A program made the translations under genes and the position numbers. A stretch of 64,000 nt of DNA from Telluria aromaticivorans. GTDB taxonomy: Bacteria; Pseudomonadota; Gammaproteobacteria; Burkholderiales; Burkholderiaceae_D. The notes under the pieces were generated by a model. The model ran no database searches and had not been told where the DNA came from. It was given only the letters and a program-made list of their open reading frames with translations. Shown here piece by piece: positions 25,833 to 33,568 of this stretch (the stretch's first letter is position 1; each line of letters starts with the position of its first letter). Location of the stretch: positions 124,001 to 188,000 of the forward strand of contig NZ_JABAIV010000007.1 of the NCBI RefSeq assembly GCF_013003915.1, given 5' to 3'.

Positions 25833-26711
25833 TCAGGCGATGGCGTCGCGCACGCTGCCGTGCGCCGACTCCAGCAGCGCCTGCGCCTGCCCGACGGTGG
25901 TTTGTTTGATCAAGGCCACGATCGCAGTCTTGACGTGGTAGCCGCACTGTTCCAGCACTGCCTGCGCAGCCGCCTCATCGGCGCCGGTGGCAAACACAGT
26001 GAGGCGGACGGCGCGCCGCACCAGCTTGGCATTGGTCGCCCGGAAGTCTACCATCAGGTTGCCGTAAACCTTGTTCAAACGCACCATTAGCGCACTGGAA
26101 AAAGTGTTCAGCGCGATCTTCTGCGAGGTGCCCGCTTTCAGGCGGGTGGAGCCGGAAATGACTTCCGCCCCGGTATCCAGGGTGATGCCAATCTCGGCAT
26201 CGTTCGCGACCGGCGCATCGGCATTGTTGGAAAAGCCGATCGTCAGCGCGCCCGCTTCGCGCGCCGCGCGCAAGGCGCCCAGCACATAGGGCGTATGGCC
26301 CGATGCGGCCAGCAGCAGCACCACGTCGTCGGGACCGACGCCGACGCTCTTGAGGTCTGCCGCGCCCTGCTCGAGATCGTCCTCGGCGCCCTCGACCGCC
26401 ACGAACATGGCATCGACGCCGCCGGCCAGCAGCGCCACCGCGCGGCCATGCGGCCACGAGAAGGTCGGGTTCAGCTCAACGCTGTCGAGCACGCCCAGGC
26501 GGCCGGAGGTGCCGGCGCCGGCGTAAATCAGGCGGCCGCCCGCTTCCATCCGCGGCAGCGCCGCAGTGACGGCGGCAGCGATGCGCGGCGCCGCGGCGCG
26601 CACTGCCTCGACTGCGCGGGTCTGGTCGTCGATGAATACATTCACCAGTTCGACCGTCGGGTACTGGTCGAGGGTGGCATGGTCCTGGGCCGGGGTTTCG
26701 GTTTTCAGCAT
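25833..26711 (-). CDS. murQ: N-acetylmuramic acid 6-phosphate etherase
   Basis: A 292-residue SIS-domain enzyme that cleaves the lactyl ether of MurNAc-6-P to give GlcNAc-6-P and D-lactate in the cytoplasm. Seen: GTSGRLGVLDSVELNPTF with the catalytic Glu (position of E83 in E. coli), AVEGAEDD with the second catalytic Glu (E114 equivalent), and AASGHTPYV/KAGTSQKIALN in the SIS fold. It is the first enzyme gene after the GntR regulator. The upstream gap holds a site sharing half-sites with the GntR promoter region. It is the clearest marker that the block handles peptidoglycan amino sugars. Confidence 0.96.
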   Translation of the reverse strand: MLKTETPAQDHATLDQYPTVELVNVFIDDQTRAVEAVRAAAPRIAAAVTAALPRMEAGGRLIYAGAGTSGRLGVLDSVELNPTFSWPHGRAVALLAGGVDAMFVAVEGAEDDLEQGAADLKSVGVGPDDVVLLLAASGHTPYVLGALRAAREAGALTIGFSNNADAPVANDAEIGITLDTGAEVISGSTRLKAGTSQKIALNTFSSALMVRLNKVYGNLMVDFRATNAKLVRRAVRLTVFATGADEAAAQAVLEQCGYHVKTAIVALIKQTTVGQAQALLESAHGSVRDAIA

Positions 26712-26744
26712 GGACTTGTCTCTGGGTGCGGAGTGATCGATAAA

Positions 26745-26761
26745 ACCAGTGTAATACCAAT
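26745..26761. promoter_or_regulatory. Candidate GntR site upstream of murQ
   Basis: ACCAGTGTAATACCAAT here and ACCACTTGATACCAAT at 27655-27670 share two ACCA half-sites and a common ATACCAAT end, differing by one base in spacing. Both lie in the promoter gaps of genes next to the GntR regulator. Assignment to that regulator is inference. Confidence 0.4.
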
Positions 26762-26808
26762 TTTCGGATTTATCCCATGAAAGCTAGGCCCGGCATCATG
26801 CCGAAAAG

Positions 26809-27549
26809 TTATGCAGGCCGGCGCAGCTCGGCAACGAAATCGTAATGGTCGCTCAGGCAATATGAATGCGTCAGCTCGACCGGCTCGCCGGATTCCAGGT
26901 AGCCGATGCGGGTAATGAACAGCACCGCGCGCCCTTCCGGCACGTCGAGGCGTGCCGCCAGTTCGCTGGATGCGTTCATGGCGCGCAGGTGCTGCAGCGC
27001 GCGCACCGGCATGTGGCCGGTCTTGGCCAGGTGGGCATACAGGGAACCGCCGACATTCTCGGGACGCGGCAGCACGGTGGCCGGAATGATGCTGACCTCA
27101 TACGCCATCACCACGCCGTCGGCCAGGCGCAGGCGCTCGAGCCGTGCCACCCGCGAATTCGGCGACAGGCCGAGCGAGAGCTGTTCGTCGGCGTCGGCCA
27201 GCACGACTTCGCGCCGCAGCCAGTGGCTGCTCGGCGTATAGCCGCGCTGCTGCAGCTGTTCCGAAAAACTCGACAAATCGGACAGCGGCTGCTCGATGCG
27301 CGGCGCAATGTAATTACCCGAGCCGCGCTTGCGCACCACCAGGCCCTGGTCGACCAGCTGGTCGATCGCCTTGCGCGCGGTGACGCGCGAGACGTCGAGC
27401 CGCTCGGACAGGGTGCGTTCGGAGGGCAGCGCCTGGTCGGCCTGGTAGCGGCCATCGCGTACGTCCTGCGCGAGCTTGCGCGCCAGCTGCATGTACAGTG
27501 GCGAGTTGTCGTTCAGGTCGAGCTGGAAGACGGGGCTGGTCGTGGTCAT
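26809..27549 (-). CDS. GntR-family (HutC/UTRA) transcriptional regulator
   Basis: A 246-residue regulator. The N-terminal winged helix (about 15-85) has LPSERTLSERLDVSRVTARK and GLVVRKRGSGNYI. The C-terminal UTRA ligand domain (about 100-240) includes YEVSIIPATVLP and GYLESGEPVELTHS. Relatives DasR, NagR and YvoA sense GlcNAc-6-P or GlcN-6-P. MurQ makes GlcNAc-6-P, so a product-sensing repressor of this block is likely. Start: ATG at 27549 rather than the upstream in-frame codon, because the homologous N-terminus begins a few residues before FQLDLNDNSPLYMQLA. It is the first gene of the minus-strand block. Confidence 0.9.
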   Translation of the reverse strand: MTTTSPVFQLDLNDNSPLYMQLARKLAQDVRDGRYQADQALPSERTLSERLDVSRVTARKAIDQLVDQGLVVRKRGSGNYIAPRIEQPLSDLSSFSEQLQQRGYTPSSHWLRREVVLADADEQLSLGLSPNSRVARLERLRLADGVVMAYEVSIIPATVLPRPENVGGSLYAHLAKTGHMPVRALQHLRAMNASSELAARLDVPEGRAVLFITRIGYLESGEPVELTHSYCLSDHYDFVAELRRPA

Positions 27550-27652
27550 CGGCGTGTCGAAGGTGGCGCACAAAGTGTAATGGCGACATCGTCGCCCGGC
27601 ACAAAGCAGCCCATGAAAAAGCGTTGTAATGGCATTCGCTTGCCTTATAAGC

Positions 27653-27670
27653 ATACCACTTGATACCAAT
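27653..27670. promoter_or_regulatory. Candidate GntR operator in the divergent gntR/serine-hydrolase promoter
   Basis: ATACCACTTGATACCAAT contains two ATACCA half-sites spaced 10 nt start to start. A TTGATA that could serve as a -35 for the rightward gene overlaps it (27660-27665), and TTATAA, a possible -10 for the leftward gntR, lies just below it. This fits autoregulation and control of both directions. Confidence 0.4.
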
Positions 27671-27794
27671 ATAAAACGGTTATGCCACCGCCACGGCTAT
27701 TCATTTGGCAAGGCTTCCTGTCCCTCCGTATGCTCAGCAGGAAGCTTCAGTTGGCGCACACAATAACAAGCCGCAAGGGCGAAAGGGAGACCGG

Positions 27795-29156
27795 ATGAAC
27801 GAACGCAGGCGATCATTGCTGGGCATGGCCTTGCTGGGCAGCGTGGAACCGCTGTTCGCGGCGCCGCCTTCTTCTGGCGCGCCGTCCCTGCCGGCCGAGG
27901 CGCGCCGGGCGCTCGATGCCGAACTCGCGGCGGTCGTGGCCGATCCGGCGATGCAGCTGGCCAGCCTGTCGGTGGTCGCGCTCCGCGCCGGACAACCGGT
28001 GTATGAACAGGCGCTCGGGCGCCGCTTCATCGGCCATGGCGCCCTGCCCGACAAGCCGGCTACGCCAGGCACCCTGTACCGGATCGCCTCGGTCTCCAAG
28101 ATGATGACGACCCTGGGCCTGATGCGGCTCGTCGAATACGGCAGGATGGACCTGGAGGCCGATGTGTCGCGCTACCTGGGCTTCAGCCTGCGCAACCCGC
28201 ATTTCCCCGAGCAGGCCATCACCCTGCGCAGCCTGCTCACCCATACCTCGTCGCTGCGCGACGACGCCGGCTATTCCTGGCCCCTGGCCACCTCGCTGAA
28301 AGACGTGCTGCTGCCGGGCGGTCCGCTGTTCGGTAGCGGCAAGATGTGGGCCGAACGCGCCGGTCCGGGCGCCTTCTTCACTTACTGTAATCTCGCTTGG
28401 GGCGTGATCGGCACGGCCATGGAAGGCGCCACCGGCGAGCGCTTCGACCTGCTCATGCAGCGCCTGCTGTTGCAGCCACTCGGCATCCAGGCCGGTTACC
28501 ACCCGTCGACCTTGCCGCCGGCGGCGCTCGGGCGCCTGGCGACGCTGTACCGCAAGCGCACCGTGGACACCGAATTCTGGAATGCGCAGGGCCTGTGGAT
28601 TGCCCAGGTCGACGATTATTCCGTCAAGCCGCCGGCGCCGCCGATTGGCATCGCCACCTATGTCCCGGGCAGCAACGCCACGCCTTTCAGCCCGACCGGG
28701 GGCCTGCGCATCTCGGCGCGCGACATGGGCGTGGTCATGCGCATGCTGGTCAACGGCGGCATGCACGGGGCCACGCGCCTGTTCCAGCGCGCGACGCTCG
28801 AGCGCATGTTCGCGCGCCAGTGGACCACCGACGGCGCCGGCGGCAATGGCGATACCCTGGGCGGCTTGTTCAATGCCTGGGGCCTGGGCAATGCCCACTT
28901 CCCCGACCGTCCGGGCATGGGGCTGGTCGACGGCGGCGGCTTCGCGGCCGTCGGACACCTCGGCGAAGCATATGGATTGCGTTCGGTGTTCGCCTTCGAT
29001 CCGGCGCGCGGCGATGGCCTGGTGGTACTGGTGGGCGGCAGCTCGGCCGACCCCGACCTGCAGAAGGGGAGCTATTCCAGCCTGGCGCGCTTCGAGGAAC
29101 GCATCCTCACCGCGCTCTACCGGTATGCCATCGTCGGCCAACGGGCGGCAACATGA
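27795..29156 (+). CDS. Serine hydrolase, class C beta-lactamase/D,D-peptidase-like
   Basis: A 453-residue protein. The ATG at 27795 has AGGGAG 6 nt upstream. Motifs: S99-V-S-K102 (in RIASVSK), YCN (in FFTYCNLAWG, the YxN element) and HLG (in VGHLGEAYG). The N-terminus (NERRRSLLGMALLGS, then FAAPP) looks like a Tat-style export signal. The family includes AmpC, D-aminopeptidases, esterases and low-molecular-weight PBPs. It is transcribed divergently from the GntR regulator and precedes D-amino acid dehydrogenase, suggesting it releases D-amino acids from cell-wall peptides. A beta-lactamase activity cannot be excluded. Confidence 0.87.
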   Translation: MNERRRSLLGMALLGSVEPLFAAPPSSGAPSLPAEARRALDAELAAVVADPAMQLASLSVVALRAGQPVYEQALGRRFIGHGALPDKPATPGTLYRIASVSKMMTTLGLMRLVEYGRMDLEADVSRYLGFSLRNPHFPEQAITLRSLLTHTSSLRDDAGYSWPLATSLKDVLLPGGPLFGSGKMWAERAGPGAFFTYCNLAWGVIGTAMEGATGERFDLLMQRLLLQPLGIQAGYHPSTLPPAALGRLATLYRKRTVDTEFWNAQGLWIAQVDDYSVKPPAPPIGIATYVPGSNATPFSPTGGLRISARDMGVVMRMLVNGGMHGATRLFQRATLERMFARQWTTDGAGGNGDTLGGLFNAWGLGNAHFPDRPGMGLVDGGGFAAVGHLGEAYGLRSVFAFDPARGDGLVVLVGGSSADPDLQKGSYSSLARFEERILTALYRYAIVGQRAAT

Positions 29157-29268
29157 TGCCAAGCTCCTATTTATATACCGTGGTTATGGCGTCCGGCGCG
29201 ACTTTCATTGGCCGTGATGGGGACCAGCGCCTAAGCTCCATGCTCGTACTTAACAAGAAGAGTGCAGG

Positions 29269-30528
29269 ATGCAGCAAATGAGGGAACAAGTGCTCGTCAT
29301 CGGCGGCGGCGTGGTCGGCCTGGCCTCGGCCTGGTGGCTGGCCGAAGCCGGCTACCGCGTCACCGTGCTCGAACGCGCCCCGGAAGTCGGCAGCGGGTCC
29401 AGCTACGGCAATGGCGGGCAGCTGAGCTACCGCTACGTGTCGCCGCTGGCCGACGCGGGCGTGCCGCTGAAAGCCCTGCAGTGGATGTTCCAGGACACCG
29501 GTCCGCTGCACTTCCGTCCCGAAGCCGACCTGCGTCAGTACCGCTGGCTGGCCAGCTTCCTGGCCCATTGCCGCGCCGACGTCAACCGCAAGACCACGGC
29601 CAAGCTGCTCGAACTGGGCGAACTGTCGCGCCAGGGCATGAAGCAGCTCGAAGTGACCATCCCGCTCGACGAATTCGACTGGCGCGACGCCGGCAAGCTG
29701 GTGGTCTACCGCTCGCGCGACCTGTTCGTGAAAGCGGCCGGCAAGGCCGGCGCCGGCGAAATCTGGTCCCCGAGCGAATGCGCCGCGCGCGAACCTTCGC
29801 TGGCGGCGGCCGAACCGCTGCTGGCCGGCGGCATCTATAACAGCGGCGAAGCGGTGGCCGACTGCCACGCTTTCTGCCTGGCGCTGGCCGATCGCCTGCG
29901 CGCCCATCCATGCTTCCAGGGGTTCGTGGGCGGCGAGGCGCGCCGCCTGCTGGTCGACGGGGGCCTCATCACCGGCATCGAAGTGCAGGATGGCGCGGAC
30001 ACCCGCACCATCGCCGCCGACAGCTATGTGCTGGCGGCCGGCATCCAGAGCCGCACCCTGTCCGACACCGTCGGCATCACCCTGCCGCTCTACCCGCTCA
30101 AGGGCTACAGCCTGACCGCCCCGATCCGCGCCGACGACGTGGCGCCGGAAATCAGCGTCACCGACTTCGAGCGCAAGGTGCTCTATGCGCGCATCGGCGA
30201 CAAGCTGCGCGTGGCCGCCATGGTCGACATGGTGGGCGAAGACCTGAGCCACAACCAGAAACGGGTGGACAGCCTGACCCGCCAGGTGAAGGAAACCATG
30301 CCGCGCGCGGCCGACTACTCGAAGCTGTCGGTCTGGGCCGGCCTGCGCCCCGCCACCCCGAGCAGCGCCCCGATCATCGGCGCCACGCCGTACGCCAACC
30401 TGTGGCTGAACGTCGGCCACGGCCCGCTGGGCTTTACTTTCGCCTGCGGCAGTGCCGCCCTGCTGGCGGGCGCGATGCAGGGTGAGGCGCCGCCGTTTTC
30501 GCTCGACGGGTTGACCCTGCGGGGCTGA
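29269..30528 (+). CDS. dadA: D-amino acid dehydrogenase, DadA family
   Basis: A 419-residue FAD-dependent oxidase-fold protein (DAO family). It oxidises D-amino acids, chiefly D-Ala, to keto acids and ammonia, passing electrons to the respiratory chain at the inner membrane. Seen: dinucleotide motif VIGGGVVGLASAWWLAEAG (residues about 9-27), ERAPEVGSGSSYGNGGQLSY (the DadA-type signature), and the C-terminal GLRPATPSSAPIIG with NVGHGPLGFT. The first ATG (29269) has a weak AGG; ATG at 29278 is an alternative. It closes the cell-wall block: D-Ala released by DacB, LdcA and the VanX-type dipeptidase would end here as pyruvate. Confidence 0.92.
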   Translation: MQQMREQVLVIGGGVVGLASAWWLAEAGYRVTVLERAPEVGSGSSYGNGGQLSYRYVSPLADAGVPLKALQWMFQDTGPLHFRPEADLRQYRWLASFLAHCRADVNRKTTAKLLELGELSRQGMKQLEVTIPLDEFDWRDAGKLVVYRSRDLFVKAAGKAGAGEIWSPSECAAREPSLAAAEPLLAGGIYNSGEAVADCHAFCLALADRLRAHPCFQGFVGGEARRLLVDGGLITGIEVQDGADTRTIAADSYVLAAGIQSRTLSDTVGITLPLYPLKGYSLTAPIRADDVAPEISVTDFERKVLYARIGDKLRVAAMVDMVGEDLSHNQKRVDSLTRQVKETMPRAADYSKLSVWAGLRPATPSSAPIIGATPYANLWLNVGHGPLGFTFACGSAALLAGAMQGEAPPFSLDGLTLRG

Positions 30529-30571
30529 CCGCGGTCCGTGCCCCCGCCGGAAATGGCGGATAATGGCGCCC

Positions 30572-31012
30572 ATGTCCAAAACGACCACACCCGGACCCTG
30601 TCCTTGTGGCGGGCCGTCGCTGGCCGCCTGCTGCGGCCCCTTCATCCTGGGGGAAGCCCTGCCGCCGACGGCAGAGGCGCTGATGCGCTCGCGCTATACC
30701 GCCTACAGCCAGAAGAACGAGTCTTACCTGATGGCGACCTGGCACCCCAGCACCCGTCCGGGCGAGCCGATCATCGACCAAAAAGAGCCAATCCGGTGGC
30801 TGGGACTTGAGGTAAAATCTGCTTTACGTTTACGTCAACGTAAAGTAAATTTGCCGGATGATCCAGACAGTGACACCGTTGAATTCGTCGCCCGCTTCAA
30901 GGTGGGAGGACGGGCGCACCGGCTGCACGAAGTGAGCCGTTTCCTGCGCGAGCCCGATCCACAGACCGGGGCGCCGCGCTGGTATTACGTGGACGGCAGT
31001 TTCCCGACATAA
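30572..31012 (+). CDS. YchJ-family (UPF0225) SEC-C motif protein
   Basis: A 146-residue protein with an N-terminal SEC-C zinc motif (CPCGGPSLAACC), MRSRYTAY and the conserved VEFVARFKVGG, HEVSRF and WYYVDGSF blocks of the YchJ family, whose function is unknown. An in-frame ATG 9 nt upstream is also possible. Odd: residues ALRLRQRKVN near the middle are written with AT-rich codons (TTA, CGT, CAA, AAA, GTA, AAT), unlike the CTG/CGC usage around them. That stretch is a perfect DNA palindrome (see 30822-30845). The gene therefore seems to carry the control region of the downstream leucine operon. Confidence 0.87.
   Translation: MSKTTTPGPCPCGGPSLAACCGPFILGEALPPTAEALMRSRYTAYSQKNESYLMATWHPSTRPGEPIIDQKEPIRWLGLEVKSALRLRQRKVNLPDDPDSDTVEFVARFKVGGRAHRLHEVSRFLREPDPQTGAPRWYYVDGSFPT
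30822..30845 (+). promoter_or_regulatory. LiuR-like operator/promoter embedded in ychJ
   Basis: Perfect 9-bp arms CTTTACGTT (30822-30830) and AACGTAAAG (30837-30845) around TACGTC. LiuR, the MerR-type regulator of leucine/isovalerate operons in proteobacteria, is known to bind ACGT-rich palindromes of this style. TTTACG (30823-30828) and TAAATT (30846-30851) are 17 nt apart and could be the -35 and -10. mccB starts about 300 nt downstream. No liuR gene is in the window, so the regulator assignment is inference. Confidence 0.6.
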
Positions 31013-31017
31013 CAGAA

Positions 31018-31136
31018 GGGACCTTGAAGAACCGTCGCGAGCGGCGGCAGTGTTGGCCGAGAAGCGCAGCTGTACGATAGGTACAGCGAGCATCGCAGGG
31101 CGACAATGCAACGCGCAGTAGGTTATTCAAGGTCCC
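31018..31136 (+). promoter_or_regulatory. Candidate structured 5' leader RNA of mccB
   Basis: The whole ychJ-mccB gap can fold. Outer arms GGGACCTTGAA (31018-31028) and TTCAAGGTCCC (31126-31136) are a perfect 11-bp pair. Inside are GTCGC/GCGAC, a perfect hairpin GCTGTAC-gatag-GTACAGC, and a small GCGA-gca-TCGC. The closing stem ends 17 nt before the mccB ATG. It has no T-run and matches no riboswitch class known to me. Confidence 0.5.
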
Positions 31137-31153
31137 AACAGAAGAGACAAGAC

Positions 31154-32761
31154 ATGCCCCTTATCGAGAGCAAACTCAACCCGCGCGGCGAAGACTTCAA
31201 GGCCAATGCGGCAGCCATGCAGCTGATCGTGGACGACCTGCGCGCGAAAGTCGCCCAGGTTGCACTCGGTGGCGGCGAAGCGTCCAGCGCCAAGCACGTC
31301 GCACGCGGCAAGCTGCTGCCGCGTGACCGCGTGCAGATGCTGCTCGATCCGGGCACGCCCTTCCTCGAATTCTCCCAGCTGGCCGCGTACGAGATGTATG
31401 ACGGCGCGGCGCCCGCCGCCGGCATCATCACCGGCATCGGCCGCGTGGCCGGCCAGGAATGCGTGATCGTCTGTAACGACGCCACCGTCAAGGGCGGGAC
31501 CTATTACCCGATGACGGTGAAAAAGCACCTGCGTGCCCAGGAGATCGCCGAGCAGAACAAGCTGCCCTGCATCTACCTGGTCGACTCCGGCGGCGCCAAC
31601 CTGCCGAACCAGGACGACGTGTTCCCGGACCGCGACCACTTCGGCCGCATTTTTTATAACCAGGCGAATTTGTCTGCGAAAGGCATCCCGCAGATCGCGG
31701 TCGTGATGGGCTCGTGCACCGCGGGCGGCGCCTACGTGCCGGCGATGAGCGACGAATCGATCATCGTCAAGGAACAGGGCACCATCTTCCTGGGCGGCCC
31801 GCCGCTGGTAAAAGCCGCGACCGGTGAAGTGGTCACGGCCGAAGACCTGGGCGGCGGCGACGTCCACACCCGCCTGTCGGGCGTGGTCGACCACCTGGCG
31901 CAGAACGATTTGCATGCGCTGTCGCTGGCCCGCACCATTGTGTCGAACCTGAACCGGGTCAAGCCGGTTCAAGGCGCGCTGCGCCCATCGCTTGAGCCTC
32001 GCTATGCGCCGGAAGAACTGTATGGCGTCATCCCGGTCGACACCCGCAAGCCCTTCGACGTGCGCGAAGTGATTGCCCGCGTGGTCGACGGCAGCGAGTT
32101 CGACGAGTTCAAGGCGCGCTACGGCACCACGCTGGTATGCGGCTTCGCCCATATCTATGGCATGAAGGTCGGCATCATCGCGAACAACGGCATCCTGTTC
32201 TCGGAATCGGCACTGAAGGGCACCCATTTCATCGAGCTGTGCTGCCAGCGCAAGATCCCGCTGGTCTTCCTGCAGAACATCACCGGCTTCATGGTGGGCC
32301 GCAAATACGAAAACGAAGGCATCGCCCGCAACGGCGCCAAGATGGTGACCGCGGTCGCTACCGCCTCGGTGCCGAAGTTCACCGTCATCATCGGCGGCTC
32401 GTTCGGCGCTGGTAACTACGGCATGTGCGGCCGTGCTTTCTCGCCGCGCTTCCTGTGGATGTGGCCGAACGCGCGCATCTCGGTGATGGGCGGCGACCAG
32501 GCCGCATCGGTGCTGGCCACCGTGAAACGCGACGGCATCGAGGGCAAGGGTGGCCAGTGGTCGGCGGAGGAAGAAGCCGCCTTCAAGCAGCCGATCAAGG
32601 AACAGTACGAGCACCAGGGCCACCCGTATTACGCGTCCGCGCGCCTGTGGGACGACGGCGTCATCGACCCGGCCGATACCCGCACCGTGCTGGGACTGGG
32701 CCTGTCGGTTGCGCTCAACGCGCCGATCGAGGACACGAAGTTCGGCGTGTTCCGGATGTAA
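31154..32761 (+). CDS. mccB: Methylcrotonyl-CoA carboxylase, carboxyltransferase (beta) subunit
   Basis: A 535-residue subunit that moves CO2 from carboxybiotin to 3-methylcrotonyl-CoA in leucine breakdown. Two crotonase-like halves are seen. The N-terminal half has [34 protein letters not shown] and the [15 protein letters not shown] stretch. The C-terminal half has [30 protein letters not shown] and [11 protein letters not shown]. These are diagnostic for MCC-beta rather than propionyl-CoA carboxylase. The start is ATG 31154 after AGAAGAGA; an in-frame upstream ATG lies inside the leader stem and is less likely. It is the first gene of the liu/bio operon. Confidence 0.95.
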   Translation: MPLIESKLNPRGEDFKANAAAMQLIVDDLRAKVAQVALGGGEASSAKHVARGKLLPRDRVQMLLDPGTPFLEFSQLAAYEMYDGAAPAAGIITGIGRVAGQECVIVCNDATVKGGTYYPMTVKKHLRAQEIAEQNKLPCIYLVDSGGANLPNQDDVFPDRDHFGRIFYNQANLSAKGIPQIAVVMGSCTAGGAYVPAMSDESIIVKEQGTIFLGGPPLVKAATGEVVTAEDLGGGDVHTRLSGVVDHLAQNDLHALSLARTIVSNLNRVKPVQGALRPSLEPRYAPEELYGVIPVDTRKPFDVREVIARVVDGSEFDEFKARYGTTLVCGFAHIYGMKVGIIANNGILFSESALKGTHFIELCCQRKIPLVFLQNITGFMVGRKYENEGIARNGAKMVTAVATASVPKFTVIIGGSFGAGNYGMCGRAFSPRFLWMWPNARISVMGGDQAASVLATVKRDGIEGKGGQWSAEEEAAFKQPIKEQYEHQGHPYYASARLWDDGVIDPADTRTVLGLGLSVALNAPIEDTKFGVFRM

Positions 32762-32774
32762 AGGGAGCTTTACA

Positions 32775-33560
32775 ATGGAATACCAGACCCTCACCATCGC
32801 CATCGACGACAAGGTGGCCGCGATTACCCTGAACCGCCCGGACGTGCGCAACGCCTTCAACGAGCACGCCATCGCCGAACTGGCGCTGGCTTTCGACGAG
32901 CTTGGCCGCATTGATGCCGTACGCGCTATCGTGCTGGCCGCGAACGGCCCGGCCTTCTGCGCCGGTGCGGACCTGAACTGGATGAAGAAGATGGCCGGCT
33001 ACTCGCACAGCGAGAACCAGGAAGACGCCGCGCGCCTGGCCGACATGCTGCGCACCATCTACCTGTGCCCGAAGCCCACTGTCGCCAAGGTGCAGGGCGA
33101 CTGCTACGCCGGCGGCATGGGCCTGGTCGCGGCCTGCGACATCGTAGTAAGCAGCGAGGTCGCCAACTTCTGCCTGTCCGAAGTGAAGCTCGGCCTGATC
33201 CCGGCCACCATTTCGCCCTATGTCATCAAGGCGATGGGCGAGCAGGCGGCGCGCCGCTATTTCCTCACCGCCGAACGCTTCGATGCGCGTGAAGCCCACC
33301 GCATCGGCTTCGCGCACGAAGTGGTCGCGGCGGACATGCTCGACGCCTCCGTGGCCGGCATCGTGAAGTCCTTGGTGACCAACAGCCCGAATGCCGTGGT
33401 AGAGGCGAAAAAACTGGTGCGCGAAGTCGTGGGCCAGCCGGTCAACGACGCGCTGCTGGCGGACACCGCCAACCGCATCGCCGCCATCCGCGCCTCGATG
33501 GAAGGAAAAGAAGGCGTCGCCTCCTTCCTGGAGAAGCGCAAGCCGACCTGGCTGAACTGA
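32775..33560 (+). CDS. liuC: Enoyl-CoA hydratase, probably methylglutaconyl-CoA hydratase
   Basis: A 261-residue crotonase-fold protein. Seen: LNRPDVRNAFN, FCAGADLNWMKKM (oxyanion loop; the NWMK variant is typical of liuC), CYAGGMGLVAACDIV, and the LSEVKLGLIPATISPYV segment. It hydrates 3-methylglutaconyl-CoA to HMG-CoA between MccAB and HMG-CoA lyase. The start is well fixed by AGGGAG 7 nt upstream of the ATG, 13 nt after mccB. The role is inferred from the strict leucine-operon context as well as sequence. Confidence 0.92.
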   Translation: MEYQTLTIAIDDKVAAITLNRPDVRNAFNEHAIAELALAFDELGRIDAVRAIVLAANGPAFCAGADLNWMKKMAGYSHSENQEDAARLADMLRTIYLCPKPTVAKVQGDCYAGGMGLVAACDIVVSSEVANFCLSEVKLGLIPATISPYVIKAMGEQAARRYFLTAERFDAREAHRIGFAHEVVAADMLDASVAGIVKSLVTNSPNAVVEAKKLVREVVGQPVNDALLADTANRIAAIRASMEGKEGVASFLEKRKPTWLN

Positions 33561-33568
33561 ATACTGGA

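Noticed and set aside
29167-30645. A 492-codon minus-strand frame opposite dadA
   Set aside because: Shadow frame; dadA motifs are complete on the plus strand.
31127-32911. A 594-codon minus-strand frame opposite mccB
   Set aside because: Shadow frame; mccB is unambiguous.
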